A stretch of DNA of 64,000 bases. Origin: Rutstroemia sp. NJR-2017a BVV2 (Eukaryota; Ascomycota; Leotiomycetes; Helotiales; Rutstroemiaceae). The stretch covers positions 62,001-126,000 of the forward strand of contig NJPS01000058.1 in the NCBI GenBank assembly GCA_002946415.1. The letters are read 5' to 3'. Positions 45,369 to 58,211 of this stretch are shown here, piece by piece. Within the stretch, counting starts at the first letter, position 1, and every line of letters begins with the position of its first letter. Below the pieces are notes generated by a model. That model was not told the origin of the DNA, did not search any database, and saw only the letters and a program-made list of their open reading frames with translations. A program made the translations under genes and the position numbers.

Positions 45369-48300
45369 ATGCCAGGCAGAGTTTCTAGCAGGACGTCAAG
45401 AGCGTCTGGTGCGGTCTCTCACAAATCATCCGCGTCAACATCCAAAGCCTCAACACCTTACGTTGAAGTTCCCGAAGAGGCGCCAGACAACGAATTACGA
45501 ACGCAGATATCGTCCATTTTCCGCGATGCGCAACGAAACACAGCAACCCACCGCAAGCTAGCAGTCAATCTCCGCAAGATACAAGAGGCTTGTTGTTATG
45601 AGCCAACGAGTAAGACGAAGAAGACCGGTGCTGAAGACTTCGAGGAGGACGATTTCACCAATGAATTTACGAGATGCGTGCTAAGGGTTATGCCGGTGAA
45701 GAAGAGTGAGAGTGTGGGGGAGAAGGCAATCCGGTTTATTGGATTGTACTTGCGACATGCGAACGAGAAGGACAGTGAGCTCAACGCATCTGGTGAGGAT
45801 GATGAGGGGGTTTTGGTTGAAACGCCTAGCACGAGACTTACCAGTCATCTTATGTCTACCATCTTGCCTCTGTTGACGGCTAAAGAGAAATTCGTGCGAT
45901 TCAGAGCTACGCAGTTGATATCGCACATCATTAATTCTCTCGACTCGATTGACGACGACCTTTTCCAATCGCTTCGACAAGGTCTTTTGAGACGTATACA
46001 TGATAAAGAAGCAATGGTTCGAGTACAAGCTGTGCTAGGGCTTGGAAGACTGGCAGGAAACGAAGCGGAAGGGGACGGTGATGATAGCGACGATGAGTCT
46101 TCTGGGGGCTTGCTCGAGAAGCTATTAGCAGTACTGCAAAATGACCCAAGTGCGGATGTCCGCAGATCACTACTGATCAATCTGCCGATTTTACCTAATA
46201 CTCTACCCTACTTGCTAGAGAGAGCCAGAGATCAAGATCCCGCGACTCGACGAGCCTTATACTCTCGCCTTTTGCCTGCATTGGGCGACTTCCGTCATTT
46301 GTCTCTATCAATGAGAGAGAAATTGCTAAGATGGGGTCTACGAGATCGTGACGAGAATGTCCGTAAGGCAGCAGGTAGACTTTTCCGAGAACGATGGATT
46401 GAAGATTGTATGGCTACAGCTGCAGCTGAGAAAGAAGAAGGCGAGGCTGCTACTGAAGAAAACAAGGGCCCGAATATTGAGGCGCTACTCGAACTTCTGG
46501 AGCGTATTGATGTGGTGAACTCTGGTGTTGAGAATGGAGTCGCACTAGAAGCCATGAAAGGATTTTGGGAAGGCCGTCCAGATTTCAGAGATGCTGTTAC
46601 ATTCGACGATTATTTCTGGGATACATTATCCGCGGAAGCAGTTTTCATGGCAAGAAGTCTGAATGATTTCTGTCGTAATGATGCCAATAGCAAGTATGAA
46701 GCTTTGATTGAAGAAAAGATGCCGGAAGTTACAAAGCTTGCTTTCTATCTCCAAAGATACACAACTGTTCTCGTTGATGCTTTAAAGCGTATTGCAACGC
46801 AGGAAATTACCGAAGATGTTGCCGAGGAAGAAGATACCGTTGAACAAGAATTCATCGTTGAGCAACTTCTTCATATTGCCAAGAGCTTGGATTACTCAGA
46901 TGAAGTGGGAAGACGAAAAATGTTTACGCTTTTGCGACAACATCTGGCCATTCCAGATCTTCCAGAAGAGGTCACTAAGCTCACGGTTGAAGTCCTTAGA
47001 GGCATCTGTGCTGCAACACCTGCTGGCGAAAAGGAATTCTGCAGTGTTGTTTTAGAGGCGGTTGCTGATGTACACGATACAGTCATGGACGAACAGGACT
47101 TTGAGGATGCAGTGGAAGAAAGTTTCCATTCCGCACAATCCGATGTCAGCGACGACGGCACACCTACCCGAGACGGCAAGAAGAAGGCCCCAATGACCGA
47201 GGAAGAAGAACAAGAAAAAGCCGTCCGAGAAATCATGGTCAACATGAAGTGTTTACACATCGTGCAATGCATGCTCGAAAACGTTGAAGGCAGTCTAAAA
47301 GAAAACACCGACCTTGTTGCTATGCTTAACAACCTTGTCGTACCAGCCGTGCGCAGCCATGAGGCACCAGTTCGTGAACGTGGTCTCATTTGCATTGGAC
47401 TCTGCTCCCTTCTGGATAAATCCCTTGCAGAAGAAAATCTAGCTCTCTTCATGCACTTCTTCAGCAAAGGCCACTCCGCCCTTCAAATCACCGCTCTCCA
47501 AATCCTCACCGACATGCTGAATCAACACGGCGCCTCTCTCCTCGACTCCAACCCCACTCTCCTCACAAAAGTCTACCTCAAAGCCCTCAAATCCGGCGCC
47601 AAAGACCCCGAAGTTCAGGCCGCCGCAACCGTCGCTGTTGCAAAACTCCTCCTCGGCCGCGTCATCTCCGATGCCTCTCCCGCAATCGACGATCTCCTCA
47701 AGACACTCGTGGTCCTGTATTTCGACCCCAGCACGGCCCATAACCAGGGTGTGCGCCAAACTCTTAGTTATTTCTTGCCCGTGTACTGCTACAGTCGCGC
47801 AGAAAATCAGGACCGTATGAGAGCGGTGGCGCTGGATGCTATGCATAAGTTGTTTGAGATGCAGGATGATGATGCGGAGGCGGAGGCAGAGATGGTGGGA
47901 TTGGGCACGATCGGTGCGCATTTGGTAGATTGGACGGATCCGAGGAAATGCTATGTTCCCGGGAATGAGTTGATTTTGTCATCGTCCACGGCGGATGAGC
48001 AGGCTAAGAAGGCGGTTAATGGGGATGTGCATTTGGATTTTGCGATGGATATTTTGGAGAGGTTGAATGGTAATATGAGACGTATGTTTTTCCCCTTTCT
48101 TTATCTCTGTGACTTCACATATCAAATCGTCAAACTAACATAAAGCAATAGTCGAGGAAAAGAAAACCCTCACCCCTCTCCTAGCAAAACTCCACATCTC
48201 CCCGGCGTCATCAGAAGATAAACTACGCGCAGTGTACGAGGAAGTCAGCGAGGCTGTCGAGAACAAGAAATTGGGTCTTGATGCGACAGGCAGAAATGCA

Positions 48301-48807
48301 CTGTTCAAGATCCATGTCAGTTTAGGCAAGATCGTCAATGCGCTTGAAAAGGAGCGGGAAGTTGCCGCTGGAAAGGGCGAGAGAGGGGAGAGCGTGATGA
48401 GGGAAAGCGTGTCGAGAAGCACGAGAGGCGAGAGTGTAGTCAGTGCTGCTGGAAGCGGCAGCGGAAGGAGCAGGCGAGAGAGCACGGGGCTGGGAAGTGG
48501 TAGTGGTAGGAGAACAAGCGAAGTCAAAGTGAAAAAGACGAGGGGGGCGGAGGTGCCGGTTGTGAAGGAGGAACCGGTGGAGGAGGAAGAAGTAGAAGAT
48601 GAAGGAGAAACAACGCAGGTGCTGAAGCAGGAGGAAGAGGAGGATGATGATGACTCGGGTACAATTGTGGGGGAGGGTGACGATCATGATCGTACTGCTA
48701 CGACGGTTACGGGGGAAGCGCAGAAACAGGAACAGGAACAGGAGCAGGATAGTTTGGTGGAGAGTCTTTTGGATGATGATGGGGATATTGAGATGGGTGG
48801 GTTTTAG
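45369..48807 (+). CDS. YCG1: Condensin complex HEAT subunit CAP-G (Cnd3/Ycg1)
   Basis: Non-SMC condensin subunit that helps compact mitotic chromosomes. Exons are 45369-48081 and 48152-48807 (70-bp intron, donor GTATGT, acceptor AATAG), giving 1122 aa. After a Ser-rich head, the chain is all helical HEAT repeats: TAKEKFVRFRATQLISHIIN, KEAMVRVQAVLGLGRLAG, DPSADVRRSLLINLP, DQDPATRRALYSRLL, and RDRDENVRKAAGRLFRERW, the hallmark N-terminal block of CAP-G. The C-terminal HEAT block includes SHEAPVRERGLICIGLCSLLD and LQITALQILTDMLNQHG. The last 130 residues are Ser/Arg/Glu-rich and disordered, and likely carry phospho-regulation. Length is close to the family's (about 1000-1100 aa). Confidence 0.94.
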
Positions 48808-49820
48808 ATGGGTGGTGTATGGAGTGGGGGGCTGGTAAATAGGATGGAATGGGATGGAAAAGGGGTAGGATTTATGAGGGGGCTCGTCTGAATTGGAGTT
48901 GGGTTTATGATTGATTGATTGATTTGTTGTTTTTGTTGCTTGATGTTGTATTGAATGAGTACATGACTTGATACCTTTGGACTGAGTAAATGAAAGACTT
49001 GGATTTGAGTTATGTGTGGGCGCGCGTGTGAGTAGTAGGAGTATCGTGGATAGCTCACCGTCTTCTCTGTAGTTTCCTATGAGGATGATGCCAGATAATA
49101 ATAGTTATGATGGCGAATGAATGCCACAGGTATGCTCGCTCTCACAAGCAGCTCCCTTCGCGCAAGCACAAACAAACAAGATAAGTAGGTCACTCACGTA
49201 ACTTCCAATGCGATCCTATACGATCTAATAGGTAAATATTTCATAGATCCTTCATATCCCACCGAGTAGTATACTCTTCGTGTTCATATCCATACTCCCT
49301 CCTCATGAAAGCGCATACATATATATATAAACAACCTCTTCACCTCTTCCCATCCCACGCCATCCCCAGCCCATCCGCTCAAACTCTCATCTCAATAAAC
49401 TGCACACCAACAATCAACGCAAAATAATCATTTATAATTTCTCCCCTCCCAACTCCATCCATCTGATTCATTGCCTAGCCCAGCCCAGCCCATTTTGCAA
49501 CCGCTACCAAAAACTCCATAGCTTGCGTGTACAGTAAAAGCTCAAAAATAAACGCCGCAAAACATTCTTTCCTCCCATTCATGGTATATTCGATCTATGC
49601 ATACATGTATATTTATAACCGTCCATCCTAGCCCCAGCCCAGTTGCAAATGATAAAAAACTTCCAAAAACAATAACTTTAACTAATGGGTATCATGACCG
49701 GTGTCCCTTTTTTTTCGCAGGCTCCACTCCACTCCACTCCACTCCACTCCACGCAAGACGATAATTTGTAAAGTACACTAGACTCTCTCTCATATCTACG
49801 TACATCCTTCTCCTCGTCAT
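48808..49820. other. 1-kb intergenic region between convergent genes
   Basis: Between the 3' ends of CAP-G and TRK1. It contains GATTGATTGATTGATT near 48908, an ATATATATATAA run near 49318, CAGCCCAGCCCAGCCC near 49480-49492, and the CCACT repeat at 49724-49752. No coding frame of note is present. Confidence 0.5.
49724..49752. repeat. CCACT pentanucleotide microsatellite
   Basis: Six tandem CCACT units lie downstream of the TRK gene stop. Confidence 0.8.
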
Positions 49821-52685
49821 CTAAACATCCGTATGTGCGTTATTATCCTGTGGTTTCTCCGCCGTGCTCCATTTCGAGAAGACGCCTGGTCTCGCTTTAG
49901 GACTTACGCTTCGCCCACCCTGCGGCGACGCGATGCTGTGTCGGCGCGCATGGCTCGATTTACTATAGCTAAAGTCGCGATGACTGTTCGGAATAGTAGG
50001 GCCTGGATGCAGCAGACTGCTAAGGAAGTTCGGCGGGGGAGCCTGATGATCCGAGCTCTTGCCTCTGCTTGGAAGCTTCGCTGCGCCGGTGCTAACAGGT
50101 GCGCTCGTTATGGTGCTACCGACGGCAGTTGCGGTAGAGTTGCGGCGATGCACGCGCTGGGCTGCGTCTTGGGCTTCTTTTTCTTGGAGATGCTCGCTTG
50201 GGAGGAGGATGGCGCGGTCGAGTTCGTAGGGGAGACCACGGTGACGGCCACGGATTTGCATGGCGATGATGACGAGTTTGGAGATGGTGTTGAACTCGGC
50301 GGAGAAGGAGGCGTTGATGTTGGTGTAGCCGAGACTGAGACCGACGGTACCGTAGGCACTGACGATTTCGAAGAGGACGGAGAACATATTGAAAGCGGGA
50401 TCGCCGGCCTCGAGACGACTGCCTTCGGCGATGGAGATGATGAAGAAACCTAAGAAGATGTACCACAAATCGAAAGACAACTGCCTACGTAAATGGGCGC
50501 CAACGTATGATGGCTCGCTTTCATCTTCGACCTCTTCTGTTGGTGACCCATAGATACCCAGCGATTTCTCTTCGTAGACATTGGTTCGACGGACAGAGAT
50601 AGCGATAGGAAGGACGGAGATATACATCATGATGAGGTATGAAACCTGGATGGCAGGATGGAGTTCAGCTAGGTTGACAACTCCAAAACCAGCTGTTCTC
50701 GTGGATGCGGCTTGGAACCAACCGTCCAGAACTCGGATATTCACAGGTAATTGAGTTACGATGGTGTTACCAAGCTAAGAAGTAGATTAGCACTGCAAGC
50801 AGATAATGAATTTGGCTTCAACTTACGTCGAGAATGATGAAGAATAACAGATCCAAGCCATTGAGAATGACCAAGATCCAGAACAGCCACCAGGTCGCCT
50901 TGCTGGGGAAAAGTAGTGTGAAGCATCGACGAGGATGATCCAACAGGAACCTTAGCTCTTCCCAGATACCACTTCCTGTAGGTACCCACAGCGAAGTAAC
51001 CCATATTATCAGCCTGAGCATAATGGGAAATCCAGTGTTACCGATGATAATCAGGAATGACATGACCAGCAATGGCCAGATGGCGGTATTGAAGGAAATC
51101 ATGCTATCGGGCGTAAGAGTGAACCCGAGATCCGTGAACGCAGAATTAGCAGTGAATATACCCCACCAAACCCTCCCTTGACCATCCTGTTCGACAATAG
51201 ACCCGTACGTCTTGTTATGGAGGATCCAAGGTAATAAGCAGACAACAGCAAAAATGCTGAATCCCCAGAAGTAACAACTCAGAATCAAAGCAAGTGACTT
51301 CAACGATCTATACTCAATACCACCGAGTTCTTCCCTTTGCTGCTCCGTCAGGTCAACGAAGGCTGAATTGCGGCCCACAGTGGGAGCCCAACTGAAATAA
51401 GGCATCGGATCCTCTTTCTCTCCTGTAAGGGCAGTCTTGATGGTTTGGAAAGTAGGAGCTCTAGATCTCAATTTCGTCATCACAGCTCCGTCATCGCCCC
51501 CATCGGTTTTGGTTCTGTTGGTCCGGAACTTCAGCACGCTATTTACGGTCTGACCAGCAGCTCTGGCATCATCAACCACATGCTCAACCTTGGGGTGCGT
51601 TGGTGGCACTTCAATCGTGATATTACGCTTCCTCGATACCTCATGTTCGGGCGGTACATCTCCATTTAGGGTGCCAGCATCTTGGCTTCCGCGCCGGGTG
51701 TCAAAGGTAGAAGCCCTTCTAGATAGGCTTCTGTGAACGGGTTCGGATTCTTCCTCAACGGTTTGGGGAGCCACACCGGCATCTGCATCTCTGGGTCCTG
51801 GAATACGTAGCACAGCTTTATCTTCCGGGTTTCTTTGACGTTCTAAGAAAGCAATGTGGTCTGCCTCGCTTCGACGAGCTGGTAATCGTAGGGCTTCGTC
51901 TGCCATTCCGTTGCTGAACTTTACTTGATCCGCAAATTTGATCTGTGTTTGATGAGATGCCGGACTGTTGTCGGTCGCCGTGTCTGTGCTAGACATGTTG
52001 CTGCTTCCCGAGCCATAACCATCCGAGCCACGCATTCGCTCTGCTTCATTCATCGCCTTCTCTTTCTCGGCGTTCTGCTGGGCGCCCTCGAATACATTTC
52101 CATTCTTGAAAATTCCGTTTGGTTGCGAGCCCTCGTGCATAACGACAATACTCCGCCCATTGACACCCCTTTCCGCATCCGCATTGTCCCTGTCAAGGGT
52201 CTTCTGTTTCGAGAAAGACTTCGCAAAACTCCTTCGATTTTTCTTCGTCTCGGCAGCGATATGCTGAAATCGCTTCTCAAACCAGTATAATCTGAGGAAC
52301 ACAACGAAGGAATTGATCGTGATTGGGTTGGTGAAAATAGGTAAAAGGTAGAGTATGGTCTGCTGCCAGGTGTTGAGTTTATTGATATCGATTGTGTTCA
52401 GCCCACTTTGAGTAGCACCACCACTTGCGAGGAATAGAGCATCGATGTAGGGTAGGCCTCCGCGAATATATAAACATAATGAACCAAGTAGGGCCATGCC
52501 AATGATCCAGAAATCTATGAAGTCATGAGTTAGTCGAATATTCGTATTTGCAGCAGCGTTTCGTGCCGGTTTCCTCCACGATACTTACAATGCACAGTGA
52601 TGAAATTAAAATGAGGGCTTTTAGAAATGAAAGACGGCTTCAGGGCAGCAATCTGATGCCATAGGTCGAGAAGTAGAGAAAACAT
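49821..52685 (-). CDS. TRK1: TRK-type high-affinity potassium transporter
   Basis: Plasma-membrane K+ uptake protein of the fungal TRK/HKT family. Exons (minus strand) are 52685-52589, 52514-50827 and 50774-49821 (introns 74 and 52 bp), giving 912 aa. The opening MFSLLLDLWHQIAALKPSF..HFNFITVHYFWIIG is the usual fungal TRK start. Four pore-loop motifs are found: SGGATQSGLNT (about 63-73), NSAFTDLGFT (about 489-498), STRTAGFG (about 619-626) and SAYGTVGLSLGYT (about 734-746), each with the filter glycine. A 330-residue hydrophilic loop separates the first and second units, as in Trk1. The motif LVIIAMQIRGRHRGLPYELDR after the last pore is typical. The C-terminal tail (from about 775) is Ser/Pro-rich. 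Confidence 0.95.
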
Positions 52686-55370
52686 CTTTGCGATTCGTTG
52701 TATGGCGTCGAATTCGCACAATGGGTGCCCTTATCGGTCCCTGAAATTGTATTTTTTGAGGTGGTGGTCGCAACAACCCCTGCTGCAGCAATGAATATTT
52801 AATTCCCGGGCTCGACGCGATGCGCCAAATGAAAGGTCGCAGAAACGAGGAAGTCGCAAGGTAGCCGGTGAAGACTCCTCGGACGGGTGTCGTGGTGACT
52901 ATATTTGTATGTGAAGTGGCGAAGCAAAGAAACGAAAGGGATGTGGTTTATTGGCGTTTGAAGAAGAGCGAAGTGCGCAAAGGGCGCAAAGGGTGGTCTT
53001 TGTTGGCTTTGGGCAAATACTTGGCGGCATGCGTGTGAACTTGTACTTCGACCTAGGTATGTACGTATGTACGTATGTTTTCTTTAGCCTCTAGCTCCAA
53101 GCTTAGAGCTTCTTTCGACCTCTTGTCTCTCGTTCCGAATTCGAATTGGCAGTTACTGTCAGATGTCCATTTTGTGCGATGTGTCTTGCTTGTATGATCC
53201 GAGAGGTGAGTTATTTTGTCTTGAGAGACTGAAGTGGAAGAAAGATTCGGGAGAGACGGGAGAGACGGGAGACGGGAGATGGGAGATGGGAGATGGGAGA
53301 TGAAGATGAGAGACACGGGGAATCGGGCGATGACTAGTGATAGGGATAGTGATGATGAAATAAGATCCAAATTGGAAAGGGCAGTATGTCGTATGCACAT
53401 GTACAGGTCCCAGGAAAAGGGAAGAGTGGAATATAAAATAAAGTTCCCGGCTCATCCTCTTCAGTGGCCGATGGGATGGCTGTTGGATTCGGGGTTAATG
53501 CCTGGCCTAGTACTTATTACACCCCTTTTACTTCGTAGAGAAAAAGTTTTTCCTGCTAATGGAGCAAGAAACCGTTTGGACGTTCATGGCTGACGGCTGC
53601 CCACCAGGTCGCTCAGCTTGTCGGGTTGTCGTGCTTCAAACCTGCATTAAATAGAGGCCTGTGGGTGTGTGGGCTTGTGGACTTGTGGGCTTATGGTCTC
53701 ATTAGCTTTATGGCATGATTCTAGTTCATCAAGCAGCCCTTGGGAAAACCCAAATACCGGCGGCTAATTGACGCGAAGGGTAGTCTTGGGAGAAACGTGG
53801 ATACTATGCAGCTTTCCGTTGGCAATCTACGTAGAATTCTGGAGACTTGAACCGGCATGGACTTTACTTGGCGGCCCACTGGTTCTGTTTCTTTTTGGGG
53901 ATATTTCGTCTACGCAGCTGCACAGTACATGAGCCCTATGAAGAATGATTGGGAGATTCTGACCCCCTTTCTAGGATGGCTGGGACCCAGCAATTGCTTC
54001 TTTTTTCTTATCTTTTTTCCAAATCATACAATCATACGAAGAGCAGGCCGCCTCAGATCTCGGATCTCATCTACTGACTGGGCCTTCTAGGTGCCGTGTC
54101 GTGTCGGTTCGTTTCATTTTGTTTTGTTTTGTTTCGTTTCGCTTCGCTTCGTCTCCCGTCATGAAGGGGCTTCGTTTTGCTACGGCAGTGACCACCAACC
54201 CATGCAGTCCTTAATCAGTACGTCGTCCACCCACAATTTACTGGAAGATCTCTGCCTTGGCATCTACCCGGTCTCAAGCCTGCAGGTCAGATAAGAAAAT
54301 ATCCGATTTTGAACCATGCATTGTCGGCTGTCAGAATGTGACGGTGAAAAGTAAGACTACTGCAGAAGCTGTCGGGAGAAGGTTTGATATTGTACAGAGA
54401 ACTATCGATGCTTTAGTTACGCATCGATCTGTACGCTGCTGATTCAATGCAGCAGTGTGATCAGATAATTCAATATGCGCAGGCAGAAAATAACTTTCCA
54501 ACCAGGCGTACAGCTCCTGGCCGGCCATTAGGATTTAACGCTATGCTATGTTCAGTACAACACAGCTGAGGCTTGTAACGAAGGATACAGTAAGTACCAA
54601 GGCAGTTTATATTTACTTACTTACCTGTTGCTAATTGCTGCTTCAGCCCACTTTCTCCAAATCCAACCAATCCCCCAGGAATCGGCGATACCAATCGTCA
54701 CCGGCTTTATCCCACTCTCCACGGTAAGTCTCCAGAAATGAAACGTTTCCCCCATTTCTTGTAAGCTACAAGTCTGTCTCTCGTTACCCCGCCTTGAATC
54801 GCACCCCGTGGACCACGCCAACACAATGCCGACAATACCTCGATTTCCCCAAGGCGGCAGAGGGGAAGACCAGTGGACTTGTCCATACTCTCTCTAGAGG
54901 ACCAGCAAGGCCCTCTCGTCACTTAACAAAGGTCTCGTCTCATATTCTCATATTAGGCCCTTGTTCTAACATTACGCGTTAACGAAGACTTCTAGACCCG
55001 GTCACAATTGAGGTCATCACAATTGCACCCTGTCCACCAACACAAACGCGGTGCCTGGATCGTACAGGGTCAAACGACATTCTCTTGGCATGTCACTGTT
55101 GATCATCTCATTTGGTGCTCTTTATTCCCGGTTTCTGTGTGAAGATCATACATGGATGAATATTATCGTGTTCTATGAAATCGCTCAATACTACAAAAAC
55201 TCCCTTGGTATCTCAAAGCAGGCCTGTTAATCGTTACCTGTCGTTCCAGCTTCGCCTATCCTCTCCATTATATATTGCCTCATCTTGTGTTTCCTGCCTA
55301 CTTTGTGTCCGACTCAACTTGCGGTGCTCCCTTCTTATGTCGTGCGAGTACTTTTCCATGAAAGTCCCAA
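52686..55370. other. 2.7-kb gene-free region upstream of the TRK gene
   Basis: The longest gene-free stretch in the window. It contains a GGGAGATGGGAGAT-type minisatellite (about 53251-53305), a TTTTGTTTTGTTTCGTTTCG tract (about 54116-54150), short TGTGGGCTTG repeats near 53660-53690, a GTACGTATGTACGTATG run near 53061, and a CTTACTTACTTACC run near 54611. Frames of 60-119 codons occur but none looks like a known protein. The left part must hold the TRK promoter. A noncoding transcript or decayed element cannot be excluded. Confidence 0.5.
53251..53305. repeat. GGGAGAYG minisatellite
   Basis: Tandem GAGACGG/GGAGATG units of 7-10 bp, imperfect, in the gene-free region upstream of TRK1. Confidence 0.7.
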
Positions 55371-57318
55371 TCATCTTGCAACAATCGTATCTGGGCTCTC
55401 CACATCCAATTGCATTCCATAGTCCTCATGAGCTCCATCCACACGATTTTCCGACCCAACGACAACTTCGTCCAACTTGCGCACTTTAATTCTCTCATCC
55501 ACTTTCAGCACCTCTTTCGTCAAACCTCGAATACCGTCAAAGATCACAGCTGGTCTCTCCCAGGCCAAAAGTCCTGGCTTCCCAGTGGCTCTCTGTACGA
55601 AAACAACCTCGTGTTTCTTCATCCCCCATGCAGGAGGACTATACCCAGCAGGCTCTCCCTCACCATCAAATACCGTTATTGCAACCCTCCCCCTATCCTG
55701 CTTCCCCTTTTCTCCTTGTAATTGATCGCTTTCCTGTAGTGCATTTGCATAATATCTCAATGCAGCTTCAGGGCCTGGTAACCACCATAACTGACAGAGA
55801 TCAATCATCTTCTCTTTACTCAGTTGATGTCTCGGGCTCTTTTTCTTCAATGCAGTTGCAACGAAACTGAGTAATCCCACTGGGGAATCGCAAAGAGCGT
55901 ATGCCAAAGTATCAGGTTCCCTCAAGCTAACGGCAGCCATTGCTCCGTATCTCAACTTCTTTTTCGAGCCTTTTCTCTTCAACAATGACATCTTCCCTTG
56001 CCCCTTTCCACCTTGCTTGTTCAAATTCTTCCAATCCCCTTCCTCATACCCCCATACCTTCGCATGGAAAAACAATGCCGCCTTCCACCTAACCCACTCC
56101 CAAACACCACCGTCTACAGTCGGAACCCCCCACCTCGGTTCAATCAAATGCATCCCCCTACACCCACCACCGCTCAACCCTCCAATCTCCCTCCCCAAAT
56201 AATAATCCACTTCCCCACCCTTCTCTTTTCCACTCCCCATCATCGAAGCCACATAATCAGTATACCCCAATCTCTTCATCAAGCGATCAAAAATCCCCGC
56301 CGTCTCCCGCATCACATCCCCTTTGTCCACTATCCCCGATATCTCATCGCTGAAGCCAGTTCCGGGGATCGACGGGATCACCACATCGAATGCTTGCACG
56401 TCTTCTTGCGCCGGATTGCAAAGTTCTTTGGTGAGCACGTCGATATCCACAGTAAGATTACTGGAGGGGAAACTGGGGACTAGAAGTAGTGGAATCGCAT
56501 CTTTGCGTGAGCTTCGCAGATGGAGGAAATGGATCCGAAGGGTTTGTGCTGCTGGAGTGGGTGTTTTCGATTTCGTCTTCGCGCTGGGGAAGGCAGATAC
56601 TTTGAATGTGCTGCGGTATTGGGGATAGGTAGCATTGTACCATGTTTCGCGTTCGCGCCATGTATATTCTTCAAGCCTTTTTCATGATTCTAGTCAGCAT
56701 CTAATCCAATATGTTCTTTCAGTTTCTCATATCAATGTCACTTTTCTCAGAATCCGTGCTCACACTCTCCTCCTTTTAATCTGCTATCTGCTCCCCTTTC
56801 CACCCTCCTAACCCTTCCTACGATACCAAGAAATAAAAAATCAAACTCACCAATAATCAACCAAACTCTCCACCTCCTTCTTCGTCAGCACTCCGTCACC
56901 ACTTGCGCCTTCACTCCCCTCCGCATCCGCATTCGCATTTCCACCCCCATTCCCAACCACAACTTCTTTCTCCTCCTCCTCCTCTCCTTCCCCAACTCCA
57001 GGCCTATCATGCGGTAACCGCGTCAACTCCAATTTCTTGCGCGTCAGATCAAGGTACTTCGTGCTGACCTATATTCCGCCGTATATCATTAGCATACCCC
57101 GATTTATATATAAACAGACGTGAACGGGAAGTTCAGAAAGTGGTGTAAATCTACGAGTAAGAAATACGAAAGGGAATGGCGGCAAGCCGACTTACATGAA
57201 TATTATATTTCTTAACCTGAACATCTTCTTGCACCTCCACCTCCACCTCCGGCACTCGCTGTTCCTGCGCTACTTGATCTCCATCTGCATTCGCATTCGC
57301 ATTCCCAGCACGCTCCAT
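55371..57318 (-). CDS. Epoxide-hydrolase-like (EHN domain) alpha/beta-fold protein, catalytic motifs not conserved
   Basis: Exons (minus strand) are 57318-57196, 57068-56851 and 56676-55371 (introns 127 and 174 bp), giving 548 aa. The EHN-type N-terminal domain is recognisable: VSTKYLDLTRKKLELTRLPHD, then VESLVDYWLEEYTWRERE and TWYNATYPQYRS. An alpha/beta-hydrolase core follows (VQAFDVVIPSIPGTGFSD; GCRGMHLIEPRW; PVGLLSFVATAL). The three catalytic sites of the family are altered: the oxyanion HGWP is VPSFP (about 180-184), the nucleophile motif GGDWG is MMGSG (about 259-263), and the C-terminal GGHFA is KPGLLA (about 480-485). So the fold seems kept while the Asp and His of the triad are missing. 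A Gly/Asn/Ala/Glu-rich insert (about residues 65-95) splits the EHN domain. Function is unknown; hydrolase activity is doubtful. Confidence 0.78.
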
Positions 57319-58211
57319 CCTGTCAAACTCTCAATCTCAAAGCGCAAACGATCGGCACCTGACGACGATATCCGAAATACGATGTGCGATCTGCGAGAGC
57401 CCGTGCCTATGCGTGTTCGCAAATTCGCAATCTCACAGACCTCTTCACTCTTTCAAAAGCGCATATACCGCAACACACAGCTCAAAGATAGCAAAAAGAT
57501 AAAGCACAAGTAAAGTAAACAGTCAACCTCTCCAAAAAAAAATAAAGACGCAGTGGCTCAAGCTCTCCCATGACTTTAAATAATGTGGCGCCAGCTCTTT
57601 CATTTCCCGTCCCATGATTCTTTCCCGTCCAGTTGCATCCAATAATCTACCCGCTCGGCGCGTGGACCCTGACTATCTATTACCCCTTTCATCTCCGGTG
57701 CTTATCCTTGCACTACTCACGTGGAACAATGTTGCATAAATTGTGCAAGCGATCGACACAGCTCAGCCACTCTGTGGCGCTGCACAGCCACAGCTAGAAG
57801 TTGTCGATCCAAAGTCTATTTGAATATCTGATGTGTTGTACCTGTAGAAAAGTAGAAGATAAGAACTTTCTAGGATATGAAACTTGTTTTAAGATGCGAG
57901 GCTACGGGATGATAGGCTATCTGAAGTTGGCAAGAGCAGAAGTAAAGACGATCTTCACATTTGCGTTTGCGTGTCTTTCTCGCCACATTGAACACACCTC
58001 CCTTTCTCATTTTCTGGACTCTGGAATCAGAGCTGTAGATGCAGAATGGATTCTTTCTCTCTTGCTTGCTTTTTGTTCTATTCTTTTGTTTTGATATCTC
58101 GCCGTGCTCGCTAGAAACAAATAAACCCGACCCAGCATGAAATCACAGATACAAGTTTTTTGAGGCCAACACCCTAGACATGCACGTTCCTCAATCGCCC
58201 ACAACAGCACC
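57319..58211. other. Intergenic region
   Basis: This 893-bp space separates the epoxide-hydrolase-like gene's start from the HID1 gene's stop. An A run lies near 57533-57545. Short frames have no family resemblance. The left 300 bp are the likely promoter. Confidence 0.45.

Noticed and set aside
49833..50453. 206-codon plus-strand frame
   Set aside because: Antisense to the last TRK1 exon, whose pore motifs are unambiguous.
53857..54294. Plus-strand frames between TRK1 and the epoxide-hydrolase-like gene
   Set aside because: Short, no homology pattern, and partly made from the TTTTG/TTTCG simple repeat.
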